Assembly: GCF_900111165.1 (NCBI RefSeq)
Contig: NZ_FOGH01000006.1
Location: 1-64,000, forward strand
Direction of reading: 5' to 3'
Length of the DNA: 64,000 nucleotides
Source: Nitrosomonas sp. Nm51
Lineage (GTDB): Bacteria; Pseudomonadota; Gammaproteobacteria; Burkholderiales; Nitrosomonadaceae
Part shown: positions 29,249 to 38,063 of the stretch, in pieces
How positions within the stretch are numbered: the stretch's first letter is position 1
How the letters are laid out: the number at the start of each line of letters is the position of its first letter
Translations under genes and position numbers: made by a program
The notes under the pieces: model-generated
What the model was told of the DNA's origin: nothing
The model's database searches: none
Seen by the model: the letters and a program-made list of their open reading frames with translations, nothing else

Positions 29249-29535
29249 ACACGGATCCCCTTATGCCGCGCACGGCGGGCAATCAAATGAGAAACGCTGG
29301 CGCCAGCAAACAGCACCAGCAGCCAGATCAACAATAATTTGCATGCAACGAGCCATGATTCAGCCTGCAGGATCAATCCTGACACAATGAGACCCAATCC
29401 TACATTATCGGCCTTGGTGAGAGCATGAAGACGTGTGTAGACATCCGGCAAGCGTAACAGGCCGGCCGTGCCTGCGAAAAAGAAAATGCCGCCCAGAACG
29501 AGCAGGCATGCAGCTATATAATCAGTCGCGGTCAT
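29236..29535 (-). CDS. mrpG: Na+/H+ antiporter subunit G, second operon
   Basis: The 99-residue product has GGIFFFAGTAGLLRLPDVYTRLHALTKADN, the MrpG signature of helix one and following loop, and two further helices. Its length is normal for the family, unlike the first-operon MrpG, which has a polar tail. The start overlaps mrpF by 14 bp. Confidence 0.92.
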   Translation of the reverse strand: MTATDYIAACLLVLGGIFFFAGTAGLLRLPDVYTRLHALTKADNVGLGLIVSGLILQAESWLVACKLLLIWLLVLFAGASVSHLIARRARHKGIRVWRP

Positions 29536-29803
29536 GTTCTGACTCCTTTATTCCCGGCCAGATGCGCCGCACGAATGTTACTGCTGTAACCGCTGCCAAC
29601 AAAGCGAAAACCAGGGCAACGTCACGCAAAGCCGGATTGCCAGATGCTTGCGCCAGTAACAACAGTATCGCCACTACGGCCGTGCCAAATAGCTGGGCAG
29701 CCAGCATACGGTCGGCTGTAGTCGGACCGTGTAATACGCGCCACATTCCCACGCATAAATTGAGCAGCAGAAAAAGAGCCAGTACCTGATAAAGCGCTTG
29801 CAT
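29522..29803 (-). CDS. mrpF: Na+/H+ antiporter subunit F, second operon
   Basis: A 93-residue protein with three helices and the MrpF motif RVLHGPTTADRMLAAQLFGT followed by LALVFALLAAVTAVTFVRRI. GGAGGTG lies about 8 nt before the ATG at 29803. A 249-bp gap separates it from mrpE upstream, while all downstream genes overlap, so a secondary promoter here is possible. Confidence 0.92.
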   Translation of the reverse strand: MQALYQVLALFLLLNLCVGMWRVLHGPTTADRMLAAQLFGTAVVAILLLLAQASGNPALRDVALVFALLAAVTAVTFVRRIWPGIKESEHDRD

Positions 29804-30052
29804 TCGTATTACACCTCCAACGTAACAGGTGTTGTAAATTCAGGCGGTTTGATCGCGCGCGCTTCTTGCGCGCAGCGCCTTTCAATAAATGTATCCGCGG
29901 CTTGAGATAATCCATCGCATCCTGCTCAAGAAAACCTGGTATTTTATGTATCAATGCATCCAGGTGTTTCCGGTGCCACGGCACGTTCCAGCGCGGGTTT
30001 GTAATTCCTGCCGGTCGCGGTTATGCACAAAATGTTCTTAATTCTTTCCACT

Positions 30053-30568
30053 TTACTGTTTCCTGCCTTCATGCTGTAAAGATACGCCAAACATTCGCGC
30101 CACGCGCCGTTCTACCGATTCGAGCTCGGTCATAAAATTCTTTTCTTTATCCAGTATATGTACTTTCAAAATATTTTGATTCAGATCGGCGCTTAATGTG
30201 CCCGGCATCAGACTGACTGTATTCGCCATAAAAACCTGCGGGAGCCCGGGCGGTATGCGCAGTGGATACGTTACCAGATCGGGCGCTATGGGCATAAGCG
30301 GGTGCAGTACGCGATAAGCGACATCCGCGCCGGCCGCAAGCGAACGTATCAGAAAGAAGGCAATGAAACCGGGCACTTCGGACCATATTAGAGGAACTGG
30401 TGAAACAAGCCTGGTACTTGCAATGACTGCGAACAGAATTGCTGGCGCACCGATCAGCCAGGATGACGGATCGCCGTTAGTGAGAATCAACCAAAGAATC
30501 GAAAATAATAATATCCGCAACACGATATCCAGCAAACGGTACTTTATTTTTTCAATTTTCACTATCAT
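30053..30568 (-). CDS. mrpE: Na+/H+ antiporter subunit E, second operon
   Basis: The 171-residue protein begins with two helices (VLRILLFSILWLILTNGDPS) and continues with FFLIRSLAAGADVAYRVLHP. It has the conserved MrpE segment FMANTVSLMPGTLSADLNQN and a charged tail. It is the first gene of the second operon, so the order is E-F-G-B-C-D-D'-D''. This matches the E-F-G-B-C-D order of Mrp-like modules in archaeal membrane-bound hydrogenases and differs from the A-C-D-E-F-G order of the first operon. Confidence 0.92.
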   Translation of the reverse strand: MIVKIEKIKYRLLDIVLRILLFSILWLILTNGDPSSWLIGAPAILFAVIASTRLVSPVPLIWSEVPGFIAFFLIRSLAAGADVAYRVLHPLMPIAPDLVTYPLRIPPGLPQVFMANTVSLMPGTLSADLNQNILKVHILDKEKNFMTELESVERRVARMFGVSLQHEGRKQ

Positions 30569-30779
30569 TTTTGGTGTGTTACTAAATTTTTTTCAGTTTA
30601 ATTTGTGCGTGATTTAAACAGGCATCGAGTTCGATGATGGCAAATTGCCAGAATGACATAAGGTTTCGACGTCAACATATTAACATGGATAGAGTTCATT
30701 CCACCGGGCTAGGAATGAATGAAACCGGGACAAGTTATTACAAGAAATTTTTGCTTTTTTATAACCTGTTAAAGAACTT

Positions 30780-30940
30780 AGGAGCCGCGAATAAATAAGT
30801 GTGACAATTGGGCGCGTCTGGCGGGATGCAATGCAAGGCGGGAGGATGAGTCATAGCACAAGCTATGGCGACGACGAACAACGCCGAAGTGTGCCCGCCA
30901 GATGCGATCCAATGTTACAGTTATTTACGAACGAACTCCT
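30780..30940. mobile_element. MITE-like dispersed element, copy 1 (about 161 bp)
   Basis: The ends are imperfect inverted repeats of about 30 bp: GGAGCCGCGAATAAATAAGT on the left and, read inverted on the right, GGAGTTCGTTCGTAAATAAC. Inside is a second inverted pair (TCTGGCGGG ... CCCGCCAGA). The element is about 90% identical to 44727-44886. TA is present next to both ends, which fits the TA target preference of IS630/Tc1-type elements. No coding capacity. It lies in the 497-bp gap between mrpE (second operon) and the ybaN-like gene; the rest of that gap shows nothing else. Confidence 0.75.
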
Positions 30941-31065
30941 TACTGTAGATCGCGGCGCGACGCTAAAATCAAAACGCAAATGCTCACAGATACTTCATGC
31001 ATATCGGAACTCTGAGTGACCTTTGACGCCTGTATAACAGTAGCTTCATCACGTGACTGTTTGTG

Positions 31066-31548
31066 TCAGAGGTGGACTGAAGTATCGCCGCTGTCACATT
31101 CTCTAACGGGTATGCGTGAAAGACAAAACGCTAAGATGCAAGCAATGGTTGCGAGCATAATTTTTTGCCATATTTCGGGGACTATAAGAATAGAAACACT
31201 GAATGACAGTGCTGTCATGATATAAGCTAACCGTTTGGCTTTGCGGGGGATGCTGCGGTGTAAACGCCATTGAAGAATAATCGGTCCGGTATAACGATTG
31301 GTCATCAATCGAGTGTGGAAACGCTCAGAGCCCCGGGCAAAACAGGCGGCTGCCAGCAAAACAAATGGTGTCGTCGGCAATACCGGCAGTATGACACCAA
31401 GCCCACCCAGCATGAGCGCTACACAACCCGCGCCCAGGTACAGACTACGGATTATCGGTGAATGATGCAGACGCAACAGCCCGGCCGTTTCCGCGCCGAG
31501 CAACGCCTGTCTGTCTGTGTTAAGTTGATTTTTTTCGAAAAGCTGCAT
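31066..31548 (-). CDS. YbaN-family (DUF454) inner-membrane protein
   Basis: The core VALMLGGLGVILPVLPTTPF, LLAAACFARGSERFHTRL and GPIILQWRLHRSIPRKAKRLA is diagnostic for DUF454/YbaN. These are small inner-membrane proteins with three helices and unknown biochemical role. Family members have about 120-130 residues. From ATG 31548 (MQLFEKNQ) the product has 160. Starts at 31599 or 31638 are also open, but the latter would overlap the divergent FKBP gene region, so the exact start is uncertain. Confidence 0.82.
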   Translation of the reverse strand: MQLFEKNQLNTDRQALLGAETAGLLRLHHSPIIRSLYLGAGCVALMLGGLGVILPVLPTTPFVLLAAACFARGSERFHTRLMTNRYTGPIILQWRLHRSIPRKAKRLAYIMTALSFSVSILIVPEIWQKIMLATIACILAFCLSRIPVRECDSGDTSVHL

Positions 31549-31664
31549 AGCGTCAATCAAAAGCATCCAAAAAGGATTCGTCAAAACGAATGAATTCATG
31601 CTAGGGTTATGATACATGAGAGTATACAATTTAATCAATGTTTTACAAATTTTTGAGGGACTTC

Positions 31665-32135
31665 ATGGTTAAAAGAAAAAAATTATTGTATTCAGTGGCT
31701 TCTGTTATGTCTGTGTTGGTGTTTCTGTTATCGCAGACCCTGCTTGCATATCAGGAACAGGCTGAAGAGTCGGGGCCGAAGTTTGAAAAAATTGACCGGA
31801 ACGTGGGAGAAGGTGAGGAGGCCGAAGTTGGAAGCGCTGTAAGTGTGCATTATACGGGGTGGCTTTACGACGAAAATGCAGCGGATAACAAGGGTAAAAA
31901 ATTCGACAGTTCGCATGACCGAAAGACCCCTTTCTCTTTTATGTTAGGCGCCGGTAGAGTAATTAAAGGGTGGGATCAGGGTGTAAGAGGCATGAAAGTT
32001 GGCGGACAACGCACGCTTATCATTCCGCCGTCCATGGCTTATGGCGCACACGGTGCTGGTCGAGTGATTCCGCCCAATGCGACGTTGATTTTTGACGTTG
32101 AGCTGGTTGGAATACAGGCAGAATCGCATTATTGA
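31665..32135 (+). CDS. Exported FKBP-type peptidyl-prolyl cis-trans isomerase
   Basis: ATG 31665 is chosen because GAGGGA (31654-31659) precedes it; an upstream ATG at 31638 lacks one. Residues 1-32 form a signal peptide (RKKLLYSVASVMSVLVFLLS then QTLLAYQ). The FKBP domain (about 45-154) has GSAVSVHYTGWLYDE, FDSSHDRKTPFSFMLGAGRV, IKGWDQGVRGMKVGGQR and FDVELVGI. The active-site aromatic and Asp residues are kept, so it should be an active isomerase, located in the periplasm. It is preceded by the divergent ybaN-like gene. Confidence 0.92.
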   Translation: MVKRKKLLYSVASVMSVLVFLLSQTLLAYQEQAEESGPKFEKIDRNVGEGEEAEVGSAVSVHYTGWLYDENAADNKGKKFDSSHDRKTPFSFMLGAGRVIKGWDQGVRGMKVGGQRTLIIPPSMAYGAHGAGRVIPPNATLIFDVELVGIQAESHY

Positions 32136-32287
32136 TTTGCTGCCGGGCGCTTGCTCAAACACAATCCGGGTATGCGTAATCGATCCCTGGTCTTTTTAAT
32201 TTACAATTTTTACACTGCATATATGCGATCTATACAGTCCTGTAATACCCAAAACATTGCATAATCCATCAGCAAAAGGATATTTTC

Positions 32288-35200
32288 ATGACGCAGACGC
32301 AAGACAAGGCGCAAATACAGATTCGTCCACCAGGTACCCGCTTTATTGTTTGGAAGCGCCTTGGCATTGTCCTGGCCGTCTTTGTGGCAATGATTGCGCT
32401 GTTTGGCGTGCTGGGTTATTACTGGTTGCCCGGATATGCAAAATCCCAGCTTGAATTGCGCTTATCGGTGCTTCTGGATCGTCCGGTCAGTGTTCAAGCG
32501 ATTGAAGTCAAACCGTATACGCTGGAATTGTTTGTGCATGGTTTTCATATTGGTGAACGACAGGATAGCGTCGATGCAACGGAAACTTTTGTTTCATTCA
32601 ATAGGCTGCATATTGACATCAGCTCGGAGTCGGTCACCAAGCGCGCGCCTGTAATCAGTACAATTACACTGGATGACTTGCACATCCGATTGGCAAGAGA
32701 GGGTGAAAATCGGTTTAATTTTTCAGATTTAATCGAAAAATTCTCACAACTTCCGGAAGATGAAGAAGATACAAGCGCATTGTTCTCGGTCAGCAATCTG
32801 GTATTGAGGAACGGGCATATTGAATGGGTGGACCGTTTCGAACAGAATTACCAGGAAATAACCGAAATCAATTTTGCCGTTCCATTTATCGCCAACCTGG
32901 ACAAAGTCAAAGATAATTGGATTGAGCCGCATTTCAGCGCCAGCGTTAATGGCGCGCCAGTGAGATTGGATGGCAAGCTGCGTCCTTTTACGGACAAACG
33001 CGAAGCAACGCTGGCATTCAAAGTCGATGATATCGATATAACGCGTATCGATGAGTATGTACCGTTCCCTGACGGATTCAGCTTAGGGTCCGGTTATTTC
33101 GATAGTGATCTGACTGTCACGTTTGCGCAATCCGGCGACGGCGCGCCTGAGGTTACATTATCGGGACAGGCGGAATTAAGAAAGGTCACCGTCAAAAATG
33201 CAGCAGCACAGGCGCCTTACCGGCTGACCCTGGATGTGTTTCATCTCGCGCTGGACCGGTTCGACATCACCGGCAGAAAGCCTTCTCCTGTGGTTATGGC
33301 TTTGAGTGATATTGCTGTGTTGCCCGTGTCGCCAAAGACAGATAATCCGGAAGCTGCGGTTTCATTAGCAAAAGTGGCTGTGAGCAGCATGGTTGAATTG
33401 GCTGGTCAAACAATAGCGCTGAAAAACGTGACAGTTGATGGCCTGAACACGCGTATCCATCGTGAAGCCGGTGGTGCTATTGATCTGGTGCGTTTTTTTA
33501 AACCTTCAGATTCAGGCGCAGCCAAAAATGCGGTAGTGGAAGAACCGGCGTCTGAGCACGAAACCGCCATTGTAAAGCCCCGCAGAAAGCCATCCGATGA
33601 AGACTATCAGGCATGGCTGTTGGCCGGCCAGGAAGCAATGCAACCTGCCGAAACGAAGCAGACTGTGGCATCTATGCCGTTACCGGATAGAAAGCCGGCA
33701 TATGAGGTGCAGCCTGAACAGATTAAACAGACAGAGACAGCAAAAGAAAGCGATAGCGCGCAGAAGGAGGAAGGAAAAGCAGGACCATGGGTTGTGCGAA
33801 TTGATCAGTTTCGATTGCGCAATGCAGCCATACACTATATTGATTTAACATTGAATAATGCTATACCAATGGTGGTGAAGCCTTTGAATCTGATCGTTAC
33901 GAATATCGATATCAGTGGTGTAAAACCGTCTGAACTGAAATTGAAAGCCCAGGTAAATGAAGATGGTGTGATCGAAACCGAAGGCCGGCTGGCTTGGTCG
34001 CCGCCCGCCGTGGATCTGAATCTGAATTTGCAGGCAGTTGATCTGGTTTCTTTACAGGGATGGGCGGGCGATGCGTTAAATGTTTTGTTGACCAGTGGCA
34101 ATTTTTCCTTCCAGGGTACGGTCAAGGCTGAGGGTGAACCACTTGAGGTGGTTGTCAATGGTCAAAGCCGGTTGGATAATTTCAATGTTATTGATCAAGA
34201 CAGCGCTAGAGACCTGTTTCGCTGGAAGTATCTTGATATCGAGAAACTGGATTTTGTCAGTGATCCGTTGAATATCAATGTCGATTCCGTAACACTGGGT
34301 GACTTTTTTGCACGTGTGACGTTATTGCCCGACGGGGAATTGAATCTCAAGCATATCGTGCGGCAGGAAGAGGAACAAACAGCAGAAGATGTACAGATTC
34401 AAGCGGAGACTGAAAAAAAGAGTGAAAGCGCACCACTGCCACTGCGTATCGGAAAAATTCTGCTGCAACACGGTGATGTTGATTTTCATGATCGTTTTGT
34501 AGAACCCAACTACCGTGCCAATCTAACAGGTTTGACCGGCCAGATTGGCCCGATTCATGCTGAGTGGCCTGGAGCCATTGATATAAAAGGCAAAATTGAT
34601 GGCACCGCTCCATTGCAGATTCGTGGCGATATTAAGCCGCTCGGTTCGGAGTTATTGCTCGATATTGTTGCCAAGGCAAAAGAAATCGATTTGCCGCAGT
34701 TTAGTCCCTATTCAGGTAAATATGTAGGGTATGCCATCGAAAAGGGAAAACTGTCTGTGGATGTGCATTATCATGTTGAGAAGGGAACGCTAACCGCTGA
34801 AAATAATGTTTTTTTAGATCAGTTTACGCTTGGAAAGCGCGTTGACAGCGAAGAAGCGGTGTCGGTACCGCTTGAGTTGGCTATTGCGTTGCTCAAAAAT
34901 CGGCGCGGCGAAATTGATATTCATTTACCTGTTAAAGGCTCCATTGACGATCCGCAGTTCAGCCTCGGCGGCATCATTCTGGATGCGTTTGTGAACCTCA
35001 TCACCCGGGCGGTAACAGCGCCGTTTGCGTTGTTAGGCTCATTGCTCGAAGACGGTGAAGAACTGTCTGAAATCAGTTTCTCTCCAGGTTTTGCTGAGAT
35101 TGATACTGAAGCGGAAAGCCGGTTGCAGGCCTTGTCTGATGCGCTCAAAGACCGGCCAGCCTTGCGTCTTGAAATTGCCGGCCATGTTGATCCGGAAGAA

Positions 35201-35617
35201 GACCGCGAAGGTTTGAAGCACGCTATTCTGAAACGGCAGATCAAGGCAAAGAAGCTTGCGGCAGAAGCCAAGCAGGGAAAGGCTGGCGGTTCACTTGCAG
35301 GCGTGACACTGACGCCGGAAGAATACAGCCAATTTCTGGAGGTAGTTTACACGGAAGCGGATTTTGAGAAACCGACTAATTTTCTGGGTTTTACGAAAAG
35401 CCTGCCTGATGCGGAAATGGAACAATTGTTGCTGACGCATATTGAGGTGGGAGAGGATGATATGCAAGAACTGGCGCGAGACAGGGCGCTGGCTGCGCAA
35501 AACTGGCTGCTTGAAAAAGGCGGGATTTCCGGTGACCGTTTGTTTGTGATGAGTGAGCAGGAAACTGAAGCAGTGGAAGACGGAAAGGGGCACCGCGTGG
35601 AATTCATGCTGAAATAA
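32288..35617 (+). CDS. AsmA-like DUF748 protein, 1109 residues
   Basis: An N-terminal helix (GIVLAVFVAMIALFGVLGYY) anchors a very long, beta-strand-rich periplasmic part with repeated DUF748 features: LPGYAKSQLELRLSVLLDRP, VSVQAIEVKPYTLEL, LVLRNGHIEWVDRF and, in a second unit, ILLQHGDVDFHDRFVEPN. The end of the repeats is IDIHLPVKGSIDDPQFSLGG. A low-complexity charged linker (about 405-500) splits the two halves. Residues about 940-1109 resemble an OmpA-like domain (ISFSPGFAEIDTEAESRLQAL; LRLEIAGHVDPEED). AsmA-type proteins are thought to bridge the envelope and handle lipids. No neighbour shares an operon clearly. Confidence 0.87.
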   Translation: MTQTQDKAQIQIRPPGTRFIVWKRLGIVLAVFVAMIALFGVLGYYWLPGYAKSQLELRLSVLLDRPVSVQAIEVKPYTLELFVHGFHIGERQDSVDATETFVSFNRLHIDISSESVTKRAPVISTITLDDLHIRLAREGENRFNFSDLIEKFSQLPEDEEDTSALFSVSNLVLRNGHIEWVDRFEQNYQEITEINFAVPFIANLDKVKDNWIEPHFSASVNGAPVRLDGKLRPFTDKREATLAFKVDDIDITRIDEYVPFPDGFSLGSGYFDSDLTVTFAQSGDGAPEVTLSGQAELRKVTVKNAAAQAPYRLTLDVFHLALDRFDITGRKPSPVVMALSDIAVLPVSPKTDNPEAAVSLAKVAVSSMVELAGQTIALKNVTVDGLNTRIHREAGGAIDLVRFFKPSDSGAAKNAVVEEPASEHETAIVKPRRKPSDEDYQAWLLAGQEAMQPAETKQTVASMPLPDRKPAYEVQPEQIKQTETAKESDSAQKEEGKAGPWVVRIDQFRLRNAAIHYIDLTLNNAIPMVVKPLNLIVTNIDISGVKPSELKLKAQVNEDGVIETEGRLAWSPPAVDLNLNLQAVDLVSLQGWAGDALNVLLTSGNFSFQGTVKAEGEPLEVVVNGQSRLDNFNVIDQDSARDLFRWKYLDIEKLDFVSDPLNINVDSVTLGDFFARVTLLPDGELNLKHIVRQEEEQTAEDVQIQAETEKKSESAPLPLRIGKILLQHGDVDFHDRFVEPNYRANLTGLTGQIGPIHAEWPGAIDIKGKIDGTAPLQIRGDIKPLGSELLLDIVAKAKEIDLPQFSPYSGKYVGYAIEKGKLSVDVHYHVEKGTLTAENNVFLDQFTLGKRVDSEEAVSVPLELAIALLKNRRGEIDIHLPVKGSIDDPQFSLGGIILDAFVNLITRAVTAPFALLGSLLEDGEELSEISFSPGFAEIDTEAESRLQALSDALKDRPALRLEIAGHVDPEEDREGLKHAILKRQIKAKKLAAEAKQGKAGGSLAGVTLTPEEYSQFLEVVYTEADFEKPTNFLGFTKSLPDAEMEQLLLTHIEVGEDDMQELARDRALAAQNWLLEKGGISGDRLFVMSEQETEAVEDGKGHRVEFMLK

Positions 35618-35635
35618 AACGTTGTTATGCTGCTT

Positions 35636-35668
35636 AATGAGAAAACAGAAACATTCTGTTTTCTCATT
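35636..35668. terminator. Bidirectional terminator between convergent genes
   Basis: AATGAGAAAACAGAA (35636-35650) pairs perfectly with TTCTGTTTTCTCATT (35654-35668), a 15-bp stem with a 3-nt loop. It lies between the DUF748 gene (plus, ends 35617) and the DUF2780-like gene (minus, ends 35705). A/T content at both ends suits termination in either direction. Confidence 0.75.
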
Positions 35669-35704
35669 TGATTATGGGTTTTGTAAAATGTCAGAGGGTA
35701 AATT

Positions 35705-36382
35705 TTATGGTGCGCTTAATGCGGAACGCAACAGGTTCGCTGTAACTTGGCCGCTGGTATTCTGTACATAGTTTGTCACGATGGGGATAAACTGACCCAC
35801 CATGTCCGGCGACAGATTTAGTTGCTGAAACGAAGCAGCAAGTGACGCAGCACTGTTTAAGGTCTTGCCGGTGCTGCCGAGCATGGAAGATACTCCGCTG
35901 CCCATTCCGCCGAGTGGCCCTGAAACAGCAGGTGCGGCATTGAGCATTTCATTGATACCGGGGACCGATTGAGATAATGAGGAAAAAGCCTGGGGATCCA
36001 TACCTGCCTGTGCTGTCTGGAAAATAGCACCGGCGCCGCCCAGTGCCTGTTGCTGCGAGATGCCGAGCTGTTGCGTAAGGATATTGACCAGACCAGCCTG
36101 TCCGGCAGCAGTTCCTGCCATGCCAGTCATTCCGGAAGCCGCTGCAGCACCGGATGCAATCGCTGCGTTGGCTTGATTTGTCATATCCGCTGCGGCTGTG
36201 GTACCGGTCTCGATTGCCCGGCGTCCTGCCTGTGCAGACTGCTCCACCGATGCTAAACCGCTATCGACCGTACTAAGAGTATCGGCATTGTTTCCGCCGC
36301 CACTTGAGGCGCAGCCTGTTACCGTTAACATTGCGCCCGCAATACTTGCTATTGTCAGTGATGTGTAAATCCGGTTTCTCAT
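35705..36382 (-). CDS. DUF2780-like lipoprotein, 225 residues
   Basis: The signal MRNRIYTSLTIASIAGAMLT then VTGC gives a lipobox with Cys at about 24. A Ser/Gly/Asn spacer follows, then an Ala-rich region (TTAAADMTNQANAAIASGAA). From about 100 the sequence matches the DUF2780 (VcgC/VcgE) pattern: LVNILTQQLGISQQQALGGA, AIFQTAQAGMDPQAFSSLSQ, VPGINEMLNAAP, and LNLSPDMVGQFIPIVTNYVQ near the end. Function of the family is unknown. The gene is single, convergent with the DUF748 gene. Confidence 0.8.
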   Translation of the reverse strand: MRNRIYTSLTIASIAGAMLTVTGCASSGGGNNADTLSTVDSGLASVEQSAQAGRRAIETGTTAAADMTNQANAAIASGAAAASGMTGMAGTAAGQAGLVNILTQQLGISQQQALGGAGAIFQTAQAGMDPQAFSSLSQSVPGINEMLNAAPAVSGPLGGMGSGVSSMLGSTGKTLNSAASLAASFQQLNLSPDMVGQFIPIVTNYVQNTSGQVTANLLRSALSAP

Positions 36383-36563
36383 AAAATTTCCCCTGAGTGC
36401 TATGATTTGTTTGAAAAAGATATTAAATCAGTGGCTTCTGCTGTTTATAGCGTATTAGCTGTTGACTATGACATAAAATGACTGATCAATCAACTTACAG
36501 GGTCGGCAGCAGGTGTATTGGCCAATCAGTTTTGGATGCGCAGTTCCGGTTGGATGGAGCTGG

Positions 36564-37013
36564 TCAAGGGCGTTGTTGTATTTCCTTGCTAATTTCTCGC
36601 TCAACCAGTTTTACCAGACTGGATAATTCTTGAGACAACAATTGCAACAGATCATCGAGGGTGACGATGCCAACTAATTGTTCATCGTCGTTGATTACAG
36701 GTACACGCCTGACCGCTTTGCGGCGCATATACCGGATAACTTCGAATACATCGGTGTTTTCTTTAATTGTGGCGAGTTCGGGTTTCATAATGTCACCTGC
36801 GGTGATAACGGCAGGGTCCAGCTCTGTTGCCATGATTTCAACCACAAGATCCCTGTCGGTTACAATGCCAATGGGTTTGCGGATACCTTTTTCCTCTGCA
36901 ATGATAATTACATCGCCAACATGGTGCTTGCGCATCAGTCTGGCGGCTTCCAGAGCACTTTCATCTTTCTGCATGGTAATGACTTCGCGATGACATAGTT
37001 CGCTGACTGGCAT
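36564..37013 (-). CDS. Two-CBS-domain protein, 149 residues
   Basis: The start at 37013 (MPVSELCHREVITMQKDESA) is preceded by AGGAGAA at the right distance; a longer frame to 37088 lacks one. CBS1 covers about 6-65 (ARLMRKHHVGDVIIIAEEKG, PIGIVTDRDLVVEIM) and CBS2 about 75-130 (MRRKAVRRVPVINDDEQLVGIVTLDDLLQLL). The C-terminal helix SSLVKLVEREISKEIQ is polar. It should bind adenylates. It is distinct in sequence from the CBS protein upstream of nqrA. The partner is unknown. Confidence 0.9.
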   Translation of the reverse strand: MPVSELCHREVITMQKDESALEAARLMRKHHVGDVIIIAEEKGIRKPIGIVTDRDLVVEIMATELDPAVITAGDIMKPELATIKENTDVFEVIRYMRRKAVRRVPVINDDEQLVGIVTLDDLLQLLSQELSSLVKLVEREISKEIQQRP

Positions 37014-37133
37014 AATTTCTCCTTTTCTTTTTTTGATCCTATGGTTATTGCATGGTGTATAACATAAGGTCAAATTCAGCGTTGGCAAGTAGAATGGCGA
37101 ATCAAATCCGGCATCAGGCCCGTTTCTGAATAC

Positions 37134-37159
37134 AAAAAACCCCGGTGAACCGGGGTTTT
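37134..37159 (-). terminator. Rho-independent terminator of the cold-shock gene
   Basis: AAAACCCCGGT and ACCGGGGTTTT form a strong GC stem around a GA-containing loop. On the minus strand it is followed by a T-run (37134-37139). It lies 33 bp after the stop of the cold-shock gene. Confidence 0.85.
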
Positions 37160-37192
37160 CGATTTGTTACGTACGTGTTTTACGTACTGGCA

Positions 37193-37396
37193 CTATTCAG
37201 GCCGAATATTAGATGCTTGCTTTCCCTTCGGACCGGTCGTTACCTCGAAGACGACGCGTTGCGCTTCTCTAAGTGATTTAAAACCTTCACTTTGGATTGC
37301 TGAGAAATGTGCAAATAAGTCTTCTCCACCGTCATCCGGGGTAATAAAACCAAACCCTTTCGAATCATTAAACCATTTTACAATACCTGTTGCCAT
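37193..37396 (-). CDS. cspA: Cold-shock protein (CspA family)
   Basis: The 67-residue protein is a single cold-shock domain. It has [20 protein letters not shown] with RNP1 (KGFGFI), [10 protein letters not shown] as the RNP2 region, and [16 protein letters not shown]. It binds single-stranded RNA and DNA and acts as an RNA chaperone. RNP2 has DLFAHFS where many family members have VFVHFS, a mild variant. AAGGAA precedes the ATG. A strong terminator lies just downstream. The symbol is by family; paralogues may exist elsewhere. Confidence 0.93.
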   Translation of the reverse strand: MATGIVKWFNDSKGFGFITPDDGGEDLFAHFSAIQSEGFKSLREAQRVVFEVTTGPKGKQASNIRPE

Positions 37397-38063
37397 GCTA
37401 TTTTTTTCCTTAATAAAGAATTAAATAATAAATGAAGTTACACTTGCATAAGATAAGTTGAATATGCAAGCAGTCATCGAATATCAAGGAAAAAGTCCGC
37501 ACAAAGGTACTGTTCCACAACTTGAATCCATACGACTTTTAAGAGTATACGCGTTATTTTCATTAAAAAAAAGCATAAAAACATCAGCACAATCACTCCC
37601 GAAAGTAAGTGTCCGGTGCTGCGCGGGCGATTCCATACAAGAATTTTAGTAATGAAGGAAACTTCCAGCTAAAAGCTGCAAATCCAGACATGAGACAATC
37701 ATTCAGTGAAAAAACTTTGCCGTTTCCGTGACCTTCCACGCTTTCAAAACAAGTATGGACCGCTTTGAGTAGGCCGGAGGCGCTTAATGCTGGCGAAAGG
37801 TATTCTTCGGCACATAGGGTTCACCCTATTACGTTAATTGATGCTCCCATGATACTGTAATTCTTTAAAAATTTATTTTTAAAGACCGCTTGGTGATTTT
37901 ATTTTCCTTGTGTTGGGGTTGTTGGCGGGAATTGCTGAACAGACGAACGACATGTTTTAAAATTATCCAAAACCTGCTTTTCTCTGCTCAGCTTTATTTT
38001 CAAACATTCTTTCAAATGTTTGCTTTTGTCTCTACTTGTTATATCCGAGCGACAAGCAAAGCG
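37397..38063. other. 667-bp intergenic region
   Basis: The 37397-37560 part is probably the leader and promoter of the cold-shock gene (AT-rich on the minus strand). Between about 37650 and 38063 I see no gene, no tRNA and no convincing repeat. The right end borders the stop of the giant secreted protein gene. Confidence 0.5.
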
